Below are positions 1-7,725 of a stretch of DNA of 64,000 bases, piece after piece; within the stretch, counting starts at the first letter, position 1; every line of letters starts with the position of its first letter. The DNA is taken from positions 1-64,000 of the forward strand of contig VAWR01000056.1 of NCBI GenBank assembly GCA_005885245.1, written 5' to 3'. The notes below the pieces were generated by a model. It was not told the origin of the DNA. It saw only the letters and a program-made list of their open reading frames with translations, and did no database searches. This DNA is from Actinomycetota bacterium (GTDB lineage: Bacteria; Actinomycetota; Thermoleophilia; Gaiellales; Gaiellaceae). A program made the translations under genes and the position numbers.

Positions 1-1
1 C

Positions 2-631
2 TTATGCGCGGTGTCCCTTGCGGGCAAGCAACGCTGTGCCCTTGCCGGCATCGAACTCCGCAAACTCCGTGAATCCGCGGCGCCCGAGCTCGTCCTTCAG
101 CCGGTCTGGCGTGACGTAGATCGGAGTTCCCGAGCCGAGCGAGAACGCGAATACCGCCTGGCCGCCGGGCGCGAGGACGCGAGTGAGCTCATCGAAGAAC
201 GGGATCATGTTCGCGTGCGCGACGAGGTCGAGCGATGCGTCCGCAAATGGGAGCGCGGACGCGTCGCCGTTCTCGAACCGCACACGTTCGGCGAGCTCCG
301 GCGGCGTCTTGCGTCTGGCCTCCGCGAGCATTGCATCGGCGAGATCGACTCCGACGACCTCAGTTCTCGGAAAGCGACGTGCGATTGCGAACGCGCCTTC
401 GCCGGTACCGGTACCGAGGTCGAGCGCCATGGCCGGAGCCGGGTCGACCGCAGCCAGCGCAGCCTCGTACGGCTCGAGATGCGCGGGATCGCGCATCGTG
501 TCCCAGCTCCCGGCGATCGCGTCGAACTGCTTGCGTACGAGCGGGCGGAAGAAACGCCAGAGCCGCGGGCTCCGTAGAACGGCGTTCGTCGACACTCGCG
601 CAAACTTCCGGCCGAGAGCGCGGCGGTTCAA
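2..631 (-). CDS. class I SAM-dependent methyltransferase (UbiE/Methyltransf_11-like)
   Basis: A 209-residue Rossmann-fold methyltransferase of unknown substrate. The SAM-binding glycine motif LDLGTGTGEG is at about residues 70-79, followed by an acidic strand end (VVGVDLADAML) and a post-motif LDLVAHANM. It uses TTG at 631, which overlaps the TGA of the upstream SAM-hydrolase gene as TTGA, so it is the last gene of the haem/SAM run. The basic N-terminus and the phrase RKQFDAIAGSWDTMRD resemble ubiquinone/menaquinone or porphyrin methyltransferases, but specificity cannot be read from sequence. The stop TAA lies at the very edge of the window. Confidence 0.85.
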   Translation of the reverse strand: MNRRALGRKFARVSTNAVLRSPRLWRFFRPLVRKQFDAIAGSWDTMRDPAHLEPYEAALAAVDPAPAMALDLGTGTGEGAFAIARRFPRTEVVGVDLADAMLAEARRKTPPELAERVRFENGDASALPFADASLDLVAHANMIPFFDELTRVLAPGGQAVFAFSLGSGTPIYVTPDRLKDELGRRGFTEFAEFDAGKGTALLARKGHRA

Positions 632-1440
632 AAGGCGTCCAGGTGAATGCGAATGTCCTGACCTTCCTTGATCCCGAACATCGCCGCAGCGTTACCGCCG
701 TTGATCGCGATCGAGATGTTCCGGTAGGCGTCCTCGTAGAGGATGATGTCGCCCGGCCGGGCGTCGGCGAACGTGCGCGCGGCGACGGCGTAATACCGCT
801 CGGGACCGGCCTGCAGCTCGACGCGGGTCCCGGGCACCACGCCGGCTTTGTCCAGGTGCGAGCGGTCGAGGTTGAGGCCGATGTTCCCGAACCGGTCGAT
901 CGACAGCACGGTCGAGTGGATCCGTGTCGAGCCGACGTCAGGCTGGGGGATGTCGAGACGGGCCAGCGCCTCCGGATCGATCGGCGGCCCGAGCTCGCTG
1001 AGTGGAACGCCGAGTGCGAGATGCGCAGCCGCCGGAGAGAAGAGGTCACGGCCGTGAAACGTGCGCGAGACCGACTCGAGCGCGTACTCGGGATTTGCGA
1101 GCTCGTGCGCCTCGGCGATTCCGCCAAGCTTCTCGGCGGCCGGAATGAGCAGCCCGTTGTCCGGCCCGACGTAGACGCGCCCGTGTCCGTCACGTAGAGC
1201 AAGCGCGCGCCGCGAGCCGCCCACCCCCGGATCGACGACGGCGAGGTGAACTCCCTCGGGCATGAACGGGAGCGTGTTCGCCAGCGTGAGCGCTCCCTGC
1301 AGGACGGCCTGAGGGGCGATGCCATGGGTGATGTCGATGATCTCGACCTCCGGCGCGATCCGCTTCATCACACCGTGACAGGTGCCGACGAAGTCATCCT
1401 CCAGGCCAAAGTCCGTCAGGAATGTGATGACGCGCGCCAC
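628..1440 (-). CDS. SAM hydroxide adenosyltransferase (DUF62 / SAM hydrolase family)
   Basis: A 270-residue member of the fluorinase/chlorinase-like superfamily that hydrolyses S-adenosylmethionine to adenosine and methionine. The N-terminal TFLTDFGLEDDFVG motif (about residues 6-19), the IIDITHGI segment and the VVDPGVGG segment are diagnostic. The C-terminal half is the beta-barrel lobe (DRFGNIGLN, about residue 187). The start is GTG at 1440, overlapping the 3' end of hemD by 25 bases, so it is probably cotranscribed. Family members outside secondary metabolism are hydrolases rather than halogenases; no long halogenase loop is visible. The link to haem genes may be through SAM-dependent porphyrin chemistry, which is inference only. 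Confidence 0.9.
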   Translation of the reverse strand: MARVITFLTDFGLEDDFVGTCHGVMKRIAPEVEIIDITHGIAPQAVLQGALTLANTLPFMPEGVHLAVVDPGVGGSRRALALRDGHGRVYVGPDNGLLIPAAEKLGGIAEAHELANPEYALESVSRTFHGRDLFSPAAAHLALGVPLSELGPPIDPEALARLDIPQPDVGSTRIHSTVLSIDRFGNIGLNLDRSHLDKAGVVPGTRVELQAGPERYYAVAARTFADARPGDIILYEDAYRNISIAINGGNAAAMFGIKEGQDIRIHLDAF

Positions 1441-2063
1441 AGCGCGGCGGAGTCTACGAGGCCCGCGACATCCTGCGTGACTGCTTCCGCCACCACAGTT
1501 AGGCCCGCAGCGCGCGCGGCGGCCGTCGTCTGCGGTCCGATCGTGATCGCGGGCAGGGTCGAGCCAAGTTTGGCCCAGGCGTCCGCGGCGGAAGGTGAAG
1601 CGAGCAGGACGAGGTCACCGTCGGGGGGCGGGAGCACGAGCTCCACGGTGCGGTAGACCGCCCGAAAGTCCGCCGGGAGCTCGTCGGCGAGGAGCCTGCG
1701 GGCGCGCTCGGCACCGACGAAGAGCGCCCGGCCGACGGGTCGCGGGAGCTCTGCCAGGAGCCCTTCCTGCGATGCCAGCGAGGGAATGAGGTCGACGGCG
1801 ATGCCGTCTGCGGCGAGCGCGGCGGCCGTCGCCTCCCCGACAGCTGCGACACGAGGAAGCTCGCCGCGATGACGCGCGGCGAGCTCTACGGCGCCGTTCG
1901 CGCTCGTCACGATCACCCAGTCGTAGCCGCTCACGTCGATCGGACCGTCGTCGATCGCCTCGGTCTCGATCACCGGGCAGGCGACGGCCTCGAATCCTTC
2001 CGCGCGCAAGGCGTTCAGCAGTGGTTCGGCCTGCGCCTGCGGCCTCGTGACGACCACGCGCAT
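1416..2063 (-). CDS. hemD: uroporphyrinogen-III synthase
   Basis: A 215-residue, single-domain HemD that cyclises hydroxymethylbilane to uroporphyrinogen III in the cytosol. It begins MRVVVTRPQAQAEPL, the typical start of the family, and has the conserved WVIVTSANGAV segment around residues 49-59 and a late TIGPQTTAAA motif (about 174-183). HemD proteins diverge strongly, so the call rests on these motifs and on position. Its ATG lies one base after the TGA of hemC, so translational coupling is likely. Length is slightly short compared with common 240-260 residue enzymes but covers both lobes. Confidence 0.9.
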   Translation of the reverse strand: MRVVVTRPQAQAEPLLNALRAEGFEAVACPVIETEAIDDGPIDVSGYDWVIVTSANGAVELAARHRGELPRVAAVGEATAAALAADGIAVDLIPSLASQEGLLAELPRPVGRALFVGAERARRLLADELPADFRAVYRTVELVLPPPDGDLVLLASPSAADAWAKLGSTLPAITIGPQTTAAARAAGLTVVAEAVTQDVAGLVDSAALWRASSHS

Positions 2064-2064
2064 G

Positions 2065-2892
2065 TCAGGCCGAGACGAACGGCATCAGCGCGGCCGCGAC
2101 CTCGCCGGGGTCGTCGCCGCTGCGGCGCTCGATCCAGCTGCCGTCCTCGGCCGCGACAAGGGCTGTCAAATGCTCGCCGTTGTGATGTGCGGCGACCGGA
2201 GCGAGACAGCCGCCGCCGATCACCGCGACGCAGGTGCGCTCGGCTTCGACCCGCCGGCGCGTCTCTCCGTGGTCGCCTGCCCCGACGAGGTGCTCCTCGC
2301 CCGCCCGCACCTGGAGGGCCAGTGCGCCCTGTCCAGCCTCGGGGACCATCTCATCCGGATCGAAGCGGTGACCGATCTCCTTGCCGAGGTTGAGACGGTC
2401 GAGCCCGCACGCCGCGAGCACGATTGCGTCGAGCCCTCGCTCGCCGCGCTTTCGCAGGCGCGTGTCGATGTTGCCGCGCATGGGCTCGATCGAGAGTGTC
2501 GGCTCGAGGGCGAGCAACTGCGCCCTGCGCCGGACTGACGCCGTGCCCACTCGCATGCCCGCACGAAGCGTCGCGGTGCCACAGAGCGCGTCGCGAGGAT
2601 CCTCTCGCTCCAGGTACGCACCGACCGCGAGTCCGTCGGTGTCGGTCGATGTCATGTCTTTCGCCGAGTGCACGGCAACGTCGATGCGTCCGTCGAGCAG
2701 TGCCTCTTCCAGCTCCTTGACGAAGACGCCGCGCGCTCCGATCTCTCCGAACGGGCTTGTCCGGTCGCGATCGCCCGCGGTCGTGATGGGAACGAGCGCG
2801 ATCTCGATACCCGGCCCGCGCAGACGGGCCGCCGCCAGCTCGGCCTGCGTGAGCGCGAGCCTACTGCCGCGGGAACCGACGCGGATCAGCAC
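2065..2892 (-). CDS. hemC: hydroxymethylbilane synthase (porphobilinogen deaminase)
   Basis: Polymerises four porphobilinogen units into hydroxymethylbilane. The protein (275 aa) starts IRVGSRGSRLALTQ, the family signature, carries KDMTSTDTDGL around residues 78-88, and has the dipyrromethane-cofactor cysteine in the GGGCLAPVAAH segment near residue 230. The start codon is GTG at 2892. It is followed immediately by hemD and preceded by hemA with a 111-base gap (2893-3003) in which no gene is seen. Slightly shorter than the usual 300-310 residues, mainly at the C-terminal domain. Confidence 0.95.
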   Translation of the reverse strand: MLIRVGSRGSRLALTQAELAAARLRGPGIEIALVPITTAGDRDRTSPFGEIGARGVFVKELEEALLDGRIDVAVHSAKDMTSTDTDGLAVGAYLEREDPRDALCGTATLRAGMRVGTASVRRRAQLLALEPTLSIEPMRGNIDTRLRKRGERGLDAIVLAACGLDRLNLGKEIGHRFDPDEMVPEAGQGALALQVRAGEEHLVGAGDHGETRRRVEAERTCVAVIGGGCLAPVAAHHNGEHLTALVAAEDGSWIERRSGDDPGEVAAALMPFVSA

Positions 2893-3003
2893 GGCACCAG
2901 GTGCGCTTGACCCGCGTCTGACCGCACAGACTGCGCCTGCGGACGCGCACGAATGCGGTCGGGGCCTGGACGGGGAGCGGGCGACCGATCAGGCTCGCCG
3001 ACT

Positions 3004-4230
3004 TCAGCGCTCGTCCTCGAGACCGAAGAGGTGACGCACCGCATCAGCATAAATCACTCCGTCGGCTGCCGCGGCCGCCTGTTTCATGCGAATTGTCGGG
3101 AGATGCAGGAGTTTGTTCAGGACCGCCGCCGTCACGGACTCTGCAGCACGACGCTCTGCGTCGTTCAGCTTGGCGCGGCGTAGCTCCGCATCGCGGATCT
3201 GTTCGGCCCGGGCGCGCAGCGAAGTGATTGCGGGAACGACGTCCAGCGACGCCTGCCACGCGCGAAAGCGGTCCGCTTCCTCCGCGACGATCGTCTCCGC
3301 ACGCTCGGCCTCGCGGCGCCGGCCGGCGAGCGTCTCGGCCACGACGGCCTCGAGATCGTCGATGTCGTAGAGGTAGCAACCCTCGAGCTCGTGAATGGCG
3401 GGATCGAGGTCACGCGGCACGGCGAGATCGATCAGGAAGAGCGGGCGTCCCTTGCGTGCGGGCAGTGCCCGCGCGACCTGCTCGCGTGTGAGAACCCAAC
3501 CGGGAGCGCTCGTGGACGACAGCACCACGTCGGCCCGCGCAAGCTCCTCCTCGATGCGATCGAGGGGCAAGGCCTCGCCGCCGAAACGTTGCGTGAGCTC
3601 TTCGGCGCGCTGCCCCGTGCGGTTGACGACCGACGCGATCGTCGCCCCACGCGAGACAAGGTTCTTGATGGCCAACTCGCCGACCTTGCCGGCACCGACG
3701 ACAAGGACGCTCCGCCCCTCGAGATCTCCGAACACCTGCTCGGCGAGTGCAGCGGCGGCCGACGACACGGAGGCCGGGCTCTCGCCGATTGCGGTCTGCG
3801 AGCGCGCTTTCTTGCCGGCCTGAAGCGCCTGGCGGAAGAGGCGGTCGAGCAACGGCCCGGTCGCGCCGGCCTCGTGCGCTATCCGCACCTGTCCGAGGAT
3901 CTCTCCCTCGCCCGGAATCATCGAGTCGAGGCCGGCCGCGACGCGGAAGAGGTGGAGCGCCGCCTCTTCGTCGCGAAGCCGGTAGAGGGCCGGGCCCAGC
4001 TCCGACTCGAGCGCCAGCAGTGCGGCCTCCGCCTTCCCTTCTGCCGCGTCCCCGGACTCGTCCGCGAGGTAGAGCTCCGTGCGGTTGCAGGTCGACAGGC
4101 ACACCGCCTCGCCTTGACCACCAGCGAGCGCCTGCGCCAGCTCCGCAGCGCGCGTCCGGTCGAGCGCCGCGCGCTCGCGCAACTCGACGGGCGCCTGATG
4201 ATGCGAGATGCCGACGAGAACGATGCTCAT
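3004..4230 (-). CDS. hemA: glutamyl-tRNA reductase
   Basis: First committed step of C5-pathway haem synthesis: NADPH-dependent reduction of glutamyl-tRNA(Glu) to glutamate-1-semialdehyde. The 408-residue protein begins MSIVLVGISHHQAPVELRE and has the catalytic-cysteine motif STCNRTELY at about residues 47-55, a Rossmann segment VLVVGAGKVGELA in the middle, and a C-terminal dimerisation helix bundle. ATG at 4230 overlaps the TGA of the preceding CcsA-like gene as ATGA. The reading frame is open further upstream, but that extension only shadows the membrane gene and carries no family similarity, so I reject it. Confidence 0.96.
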   Translation of the reverse strand: MSIVLVGISHHQAPVELRERAALDRTRAAELAQALAGGQGEAVCLSTCNRTELYLADESGDAAEGKAEAALLALESELGPALYRLRDEEAALHLFRVAAGLDSMIPGEGEILGQVRIAHEAGATGPLLDRLFRQALQAGKKARSQTAIGESPASVSSAAAALAEQVFGDLEGRSVLVVGAGKVGELAIKNLVSRGATIASVVNRTGQRAEELTQRFGGEALPLDRIEEELARADVVLSSTSAPGWVLTREQVARALPARKGRPLFLIDLAVPRDLDPAIHELEGCYLYDIDDLEAVVAETLAGRRREAERAETIVAEEADRFRAWQASLDVVPAITSLRARAEQIRDAELRRAKLNDAERRAAESVTAAVLNKLLHLPTIRMKQAAAAADGVIYADAVRHLFGLEDER

Positions 4231-5018
4231 GTCGCGAAGTGCGTGACGGGCAGGGCAAGCCGGACGACGGCGACGAGCACGAAGCCGGCCAGGACGAGAT
4301 ACGCGGCGCGTCTGCCGCGCCAGCCTGCGAGCTGGCGCAGCGCGAGATAGCCGGTGTAGACCGTCCAGGTCAGGACGGTCACCGCCATCAACGCATCGAA
4401 GCTGCCCCCACGATCGCGCAGTCGCGCAATCCCAACCGCGATTCCCAGCGTGAGCGCAGGCAGCGCGACTGCGATCGTTCGCGCGGCGACCTCGTCGAGA
4501 CGCGAGAGGGCCGGCGCCGGGAGCCGGAGGATCGAGGTCTCGTGCCGCTTGAGCCGACGCTCCTGCCAGAGGTAGAGCGCAGACAGGGCCGCGGCGAGCG
4601 TGAAGCCGGCGAAGGCGGCGAGCACGAGGCCCACGTGCAAGACGAGGAAGACGTTCGAGTAGTGGCGATGGCCTCCGACCGCGGTTCCGCCACCGACCCG
4701 CGCCGCGACGAGCAGGACGACTGCGAGCGGCAGAACGGTGAGGCCGAGCAGGCGATAGCGCGGCTGACAGCCCCAGATCAGGTAAGCGCCGACGACGAAC
4801 CAGACGAAGAGGTTGAGCGAGCCTGCCCATGTCGACCAGGGGAAACCGTCAGCCCGGGCGGCCTGCACGCCGAGCAGCCCGGTCTGGACGAGCCACCCGA
4901 TGCGAACGCCCCAGGTCGCGAGCCGGCCGGAGATCCCTGGGCGACGTGCATCGCTCAGGTACGCGATTGCCGCCTCTCCGTACGCGAGCAGGGCCGGCCA
5001 GAAGAGCAGTTCAGCCAA
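4227..5018 (-). CDS. CcsA/HemX-like cytochrome c assembly membrane protein
   Basis: A 263-residue polytopic membrane protein with about eight hydrophobic segments, placed between ccmD and hemA. It has the layout of the CcmC/CcsA/HemX haem-handling family: a tryptophan-rich region PWSTWAGSLNLFVWFVVGAY near residues 60-79 and conserved histidines around 114-128 (GGHRHYSNVFLVLHVG). HemX-type proteins are commonly encoded beside hemA and affect its level; CcsA types deliver haem across the membrane. The sequence does not separate the two roles. The start is TTG at 5018, overlapping the ccmD stop by 8 bases. Confidence 0.8.
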   Translation of the reverse strand: MAELLFWPALLAYGEAAIAYLSDARRPGISGRLATWGVRIGWLVQTGLLGVQAARADGFPWSTWAGSLNLFVWFVVGAYLIWGCQPRYRLLGLTVLPLAVVLLVAARVGGGTAVGGHRHYSNVFLVLHVGLVLAAFAGFTLAAALSALYLWQERRLKRHETSILRLPAPALSRLDEVAARTIAVALPALTLGIAVGIARLRDRGGSFDALMAVTVLTWTVYTGYLALRQLAGWRGRRAAYLVLAGFVLVAVVRLALPVTHFAT

Positions 5019-5193
5019 CCGCCACCGCCCGCCGTTCTTCCTCTGCCGCTCGCTTCGTCCGTGCGAGCTCCGCGAGCTCGGCGAGCTCGCGTTCCAGCCG
5101 CTGCAGCTTGAGCGCGATGATGACCACGTACGCGAGGACGACCGCGAAGATCACGAGGTAGGCAGCGGCGACGTACTTCTCCTCGGCGGTCAC
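5011..5193 (-). CDS. ccmD: CcmD-like small membrane protein
   Basis: A 60-residue protein with one transmembrane helix (AAAYLVIFAVVLAYVVIIAL, about residues 9-28) followed by a charged coiled-coil-like tail rich in RLERELAELAEL. This is the size and topology of CcmD, which helps release the haem chaperone CcmE from the CcmABC transporter. It begins with GTG overlapping the TGA of ccmC (GTGA) and runs 8 bases into the CcsA-like gene. CcmD sequences are too short for firm homology, so the name rests on size, topology and operon position. Confidence 0.75.
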   Translation of the reverse strand: MTAEEKYVAAAYLVIFAVVLAYVVIIALKLQRLERELAELAELARTKRAAEEERRAVAVG

Positions 5194-5876
5194 CGGAGAG
5201 CCTCCCGCAGCTCGCGCAGCCGCACGTCGAGGCGTTTTCCCGCCAGCTCGACGTGATAGAGGGTGGCGGCGAGAACGAGCATCGCCCCCCAAGACACGCA
5301 GAAGGTGAAGAACTGCGAGCCGGCCATGTTCGGACCGTGGCGATCGAAGGCAACCGGATGGATGAAGCGTTGCGACAGACGAATCGCCAGGATGCTCACG
5401 GGGACGAGCGCAACACCGAAGAGCGCGTAGACGGCGCTCAGATTGGCGCGGCGCGGACCGGCCGGGACGGAGAAGCGCAACATGAAGTAGGCGGCATAGA
5501 ACAGGAAGAGCACCAGGAACAGGACGAGCTGGTCCTCGTGCCACTCCCACCAGTGTCCCCAGCGGTAGCGGGCCCAGATCGACCCGGTGATGAGGGTGAG
5601 TGCGCCGAAGATCACTCCCTGGTGGATCGCGACGTAGCTTTCGAGGTCGGCGTCGTCGTCACGCTTCCAGAGCACGAGGAGCGCCTTCCACCCACCCCAC
5701 GCAAAGCAGGCGTACGCGGTCAGGGCGATGCCGACGTGGAAGTAGAAGATCTTCTGGTTCAGCCCGTCCGCGTCGAGCGGTGCGTAGAAGAAGACCAGCG
5801 CGATCGCGGCCGACGTAAGGACGAAGGCCAGCCCGGCGAGCGCCGGCAGGCGGTTATTCCGTGACCACGTACTCAA
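5190..5876 (-). CDS. ccmC: haem exporter protein CcmC
   Basis: A six-helix membrane protein of about 228 residues that presents haem to CcmE during cytochrome c maturation. KIFYFHVGIAL (about 42-52) holds the first haem-ligand histidine, and DRHGPNM supplies the second. The tryptophan-rich WWD segment reads WGHWWEWHEDQL (106-117), lacking the canonical WD pair. The likely start is TTG at 5876, inside the end of ccmB; no ATG or GTG in frame preserves the N-terminus without including out-of-frame ccmB sequence. Order ccmA-ccmB-ccmC-ccmD matches system I. Confidence 0.88.
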   Translation of the reverse strand: MSTWSRNNRLPALAGLAFVLTSAAIALVFFYAPLDADGLNQKIFYFHVGIALTAYACFAWGGWKALLVLWKRDDDADLESYVAIHQGVIFGALTLITGSIWARYRWGHWWEWHEDQLVLFLVLFLFYAAYFMLRFSVPAGPRRANLSAVYALFGVALVPVSILAIRLSQRFIHPVAFDRHGPNMAGSQFFTFCVSWGAMLVLAATLYHVELAGKRLDVRLRELREALR

Positions 5877-6492
5877 AGGAAGCCCAGCAAATGATCGCAA
5901 AGAGCGCGTCGTAGAGGGCGAGGAAGCCGACGTAGCGGGCGGGATCGTCGGTGACGCTGGCACCGACGCCGCCGACGACGATCGGGATCGCAAGCGGTAG
6001 GAACAGCAGGGGCAGTAGCAGCTCACGGGCGCGGCTGGCGGCTGCCATCGCTGCGAGCAGAGTGCCCACGGCGGCGATGCCGAGATCCGCCAGGACGACC
6101 CCCGCGATCATCGCGCCGCCCACGGGCCGGAAGAAGAGCGCGAAGGCGGGGACCGCGACGACCTCGGCCAGACCGAGGAAGACCAGGACGGAGATGGCCT
6201 TGCCGAGCCAGATCGCGCTGCGATCGCTCGGCGCGAGCACGAGACCGTCGATCACGCCCTGCTCCCGCTCGGCGGCGAAGGCACGCGAGAGGCCTAGCAG
6301 CGAGGTGAAGACGATCGCGACCCAGAGCAGCCCCGCGGCGGCCAGATCGGACGAGCTCCCGGGCAGCACGAAGTGAAAGATGACGAGCGTCGACAGAACG
6401 AAGAGCAGCATCGCGGGCAACGTGTCCCGGGCGCGCAGTTCGAGCAGGAGATCCTTGCGCGCGAGCGTGCCGACGTCCGCAAGATACGTCAT
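5854..6492 (-). CDS. ccmB: haem ABC exporter permease CcmB
   Basis: A 212-residue permease with six predicted transmembrane segments that works with CcmA. The N-terminus is typical (LARKDLLLELRARDTLPAML), followed by helices including LLFVLSTLVIFHFVLP, and a cytosolic loop FAAEREQGVIDGLVLAPSDR characteristic of CcmB. ATG at 6492 overlaps the ccmA TGA (ATGA). A much longer open frame continues upstream through ccmA and ubiA but is only a GC-driven shadow. The last residues (FEYVVTE) overlap the start of ccmC. Confidence 0.93.
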   Translation of the reverse strand: MTYLADVGTLARKDLLLELRARDTLPAMLLFVLSTLVIFHFVLPGSSSDLAAAGLLWVAIVFTSLLGLSRAFAAEREQGVIDGLVLAPSDRSAIWLGKAISVLVFLGLAEVVAVPAFALFFRPVGGAMIAGVVLADLGIAAVGTLLAAMAAASRARELLLPLLFLPLAIPIVVGGVGASVTDDPARYVGFLALYDALFAIICWASFEYVVTE

Positions 6493-7073
6493 GCGAGCGC
6501 GAGCCTCGCGGAGGCGAAGCGTTCGACGCGAGCCGGATCGTGCGTCGCCAGCGCAACCGCGATTCGCCCGTGTCCTTCTTGCAGCTCGCGATCGAGGAGG
6601 ACGGCGCCGTCGTCGTCGAGCCCGCTGTAGGGCTCGTCCAGGAGGAGCAAGTCGGGGTCGTGCAGCAGCGCACGGCAGAGAGCGAGTCGCTGCAGCATTC
6701 CGCGCGAGTACGAGCCCGCCTGCTCGTGCCGCGCATCCCAGAGGCCGAAGCGTTCGAGCAACATGCCGATTCGCTCGCGTCGCTCGGGAACGCGATAGAG
6801 CCGACCGTAGAGGTCGAGGTTCTCGAGCGCGGTCAGCTCCCGGTAGACCAGCGGCTCGTGGGCGAGGTAGCCGACGCGCCCACGGTCGAGGCGAACGTCG
6901 AGCTCGCCCGCGGTCGGAACGGCCAGCCCGGCGCACAGGCGCAGCAGGGTCGTCTTCCCGGAGCCGTTCGGTCCGGTCACGACGAGAAAGCCGCCGCGAG
7001 GCAGCTCGAACCCCACCCCGCGAAGAACCCGCTTGTCGCCGTAACGCTTCTCCAACCGCCGAGCCCGAATCAC
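6489..7073 (-). CDS. ccmA: haem exporter ATP-binding protein CcmA
   Basis: ABC ATPase of the CcmAB complex, powering release of holo-CcmE. With GTG at 7073 the protein is 194 residues and starts MIRARRLEKRYGDKRVL, matching the family. Walker A GPNGSGKT is at about 34-41, the signature region is YSRGMLQRLALCRALL, and Walker B is LLLLDEP. A second GTG at 7109 would add 12 residues without similarity. It is the first gene of the cytochrome c/haem operon. No clear -10/-35 is visible just upstream. Confidence 0.92.
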   Translation of the reverse strand: MIRARRLEKRYGDKRVLRGVGFELPRGGFLVVTGPNGSGKTTLLRLCAGLAVPTAGELDVRLDRGRVGYLAHEPLVYRELTALENLDLYGRLYRVPERRERIGMLLERFGLWDARHEQAGSYSRGMLQRLALCRALLHDPDLLLLDEPYSGLDDDGAVLLDRELQEGHGRIAVALATHDPARVERFASARLALA

Positions 7074-7126
7074 AGCGCCACTGTAGTCCGGAACGGACTC
7101 CAACCACACGTCCAGCTGGGACTAGC

Positions 7127-7157
7127 CACGGGGTGCCACGGCTTGGGACTGTCCCCG
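7127..7157. repeat. REP-like palindromic element upstream of the RAYT gene
   Basis: A short block with a GGGTGCC half-site (7131-7137) followed by the palindrome GGGACTGTCCC (7145-7155). The same order, a GTGCC element and then a GGGAC-type palindrome, recurs at 33896-33919, where the full GGTGCCTGGCACC is present. It lies about 130 bases before the RAYT transposase. RAYT enzymes usually sit beside the REP sequences they recognise, so I read this as the family's own, partly eroded, substrate site. Confidence 0.55.
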
Positions 7158-7287
7158 GACGTGGCTCACGGTGGCAGGTACGGACTGCCCGTTTCGGCCC
7201 TGGAGTTCGTGCCGGGAGTGTGACGATGCATCCACAGTCGGCCCTCCGGGGCACGGCTGCTGCCGCGCGCGGTCGTAGGCTGGCGCC

Positions 7288-7725
7288 GTGGCGCGCATTC
7301 CTCGGTGTGCTCTCCCCGACGGTTCGTTCCACGCCGGGACTCGCGGCGTGGCGCAGATGCCCATCTACCGGGACAACGAGGACCGGCTCGTCTTCCTGCG
7401 CCTGCTGGCCGTGGCCACGGCACGGTTCGACTGGACCTGTCACGCCTTCTGTCTGATGAGCAACCACTACCACCTGGTGCTCGATGCGACCCGCCAGAAC
7501 CTCTCCGACGGGCTGCAGGTCCTGAACGGCTTCTACGCCCAGGGATTCAACGGGAAGTACAAACGCTGGGGACATCTCTTCGGCGACCGGTTCTGGAGCA
7601 GGTCGCTCCAGGAGGAAGACCTCGAGCGCACATGCCTCTACGTGCTCGCGAACCCGGTACGGGCAGGGCTCTGCGAGCGAATCACCGACTGGCCCTGGAG
7701 CGCCTGCCGCTATGACCTCGGCTAG
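7288..7725 (+). CDS. REP-associated tyrosine transposase (RAYT, Y1_Tnp / IS200-like)
   Basis: A 145-residue HUH single-strand transposase of the TnpA-REP type. The metal-binding HUH motif lies in SNHYHLVLDA (about residues 58-67), and the catalytic tyrosine is probably the one in NGFYAQGFN (about 80-88). The family hallmark GHLFGDRFWS (about 96-105) is present, as is the C-terminal YVLANPVRAGLC helix. It starts GTG with MARIPRC. It is intact and probably domesticated, since no IS boundaries are seen. It ends tail-to-tail with ubiA, overlapping by three bases. A palindromic REP-like site lies upstream and related palindromes occur near 33.8 kb. Confidence 0.93.
   Translation: MARIPRCALPDGSFHAGTRGVAQMPIYRDNEDRLVFLRLLAVATARFDWTCHAFCLMSNHYHLVLDATRQNLSDGLQVLNGFYAQGFNGKYKRWGHLFGDRFWSRSLQEEDLERTCLYVLANPVRAGLCERITDWPWSACRYDLG

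Noticed and set aside
4231-4830. Upstream extension of the hemA frame
   Set aside because: It shadows the CcsA-like gene and lacks glutamyl-tRNA reductase similarity; ATG 4230 fits exactly.
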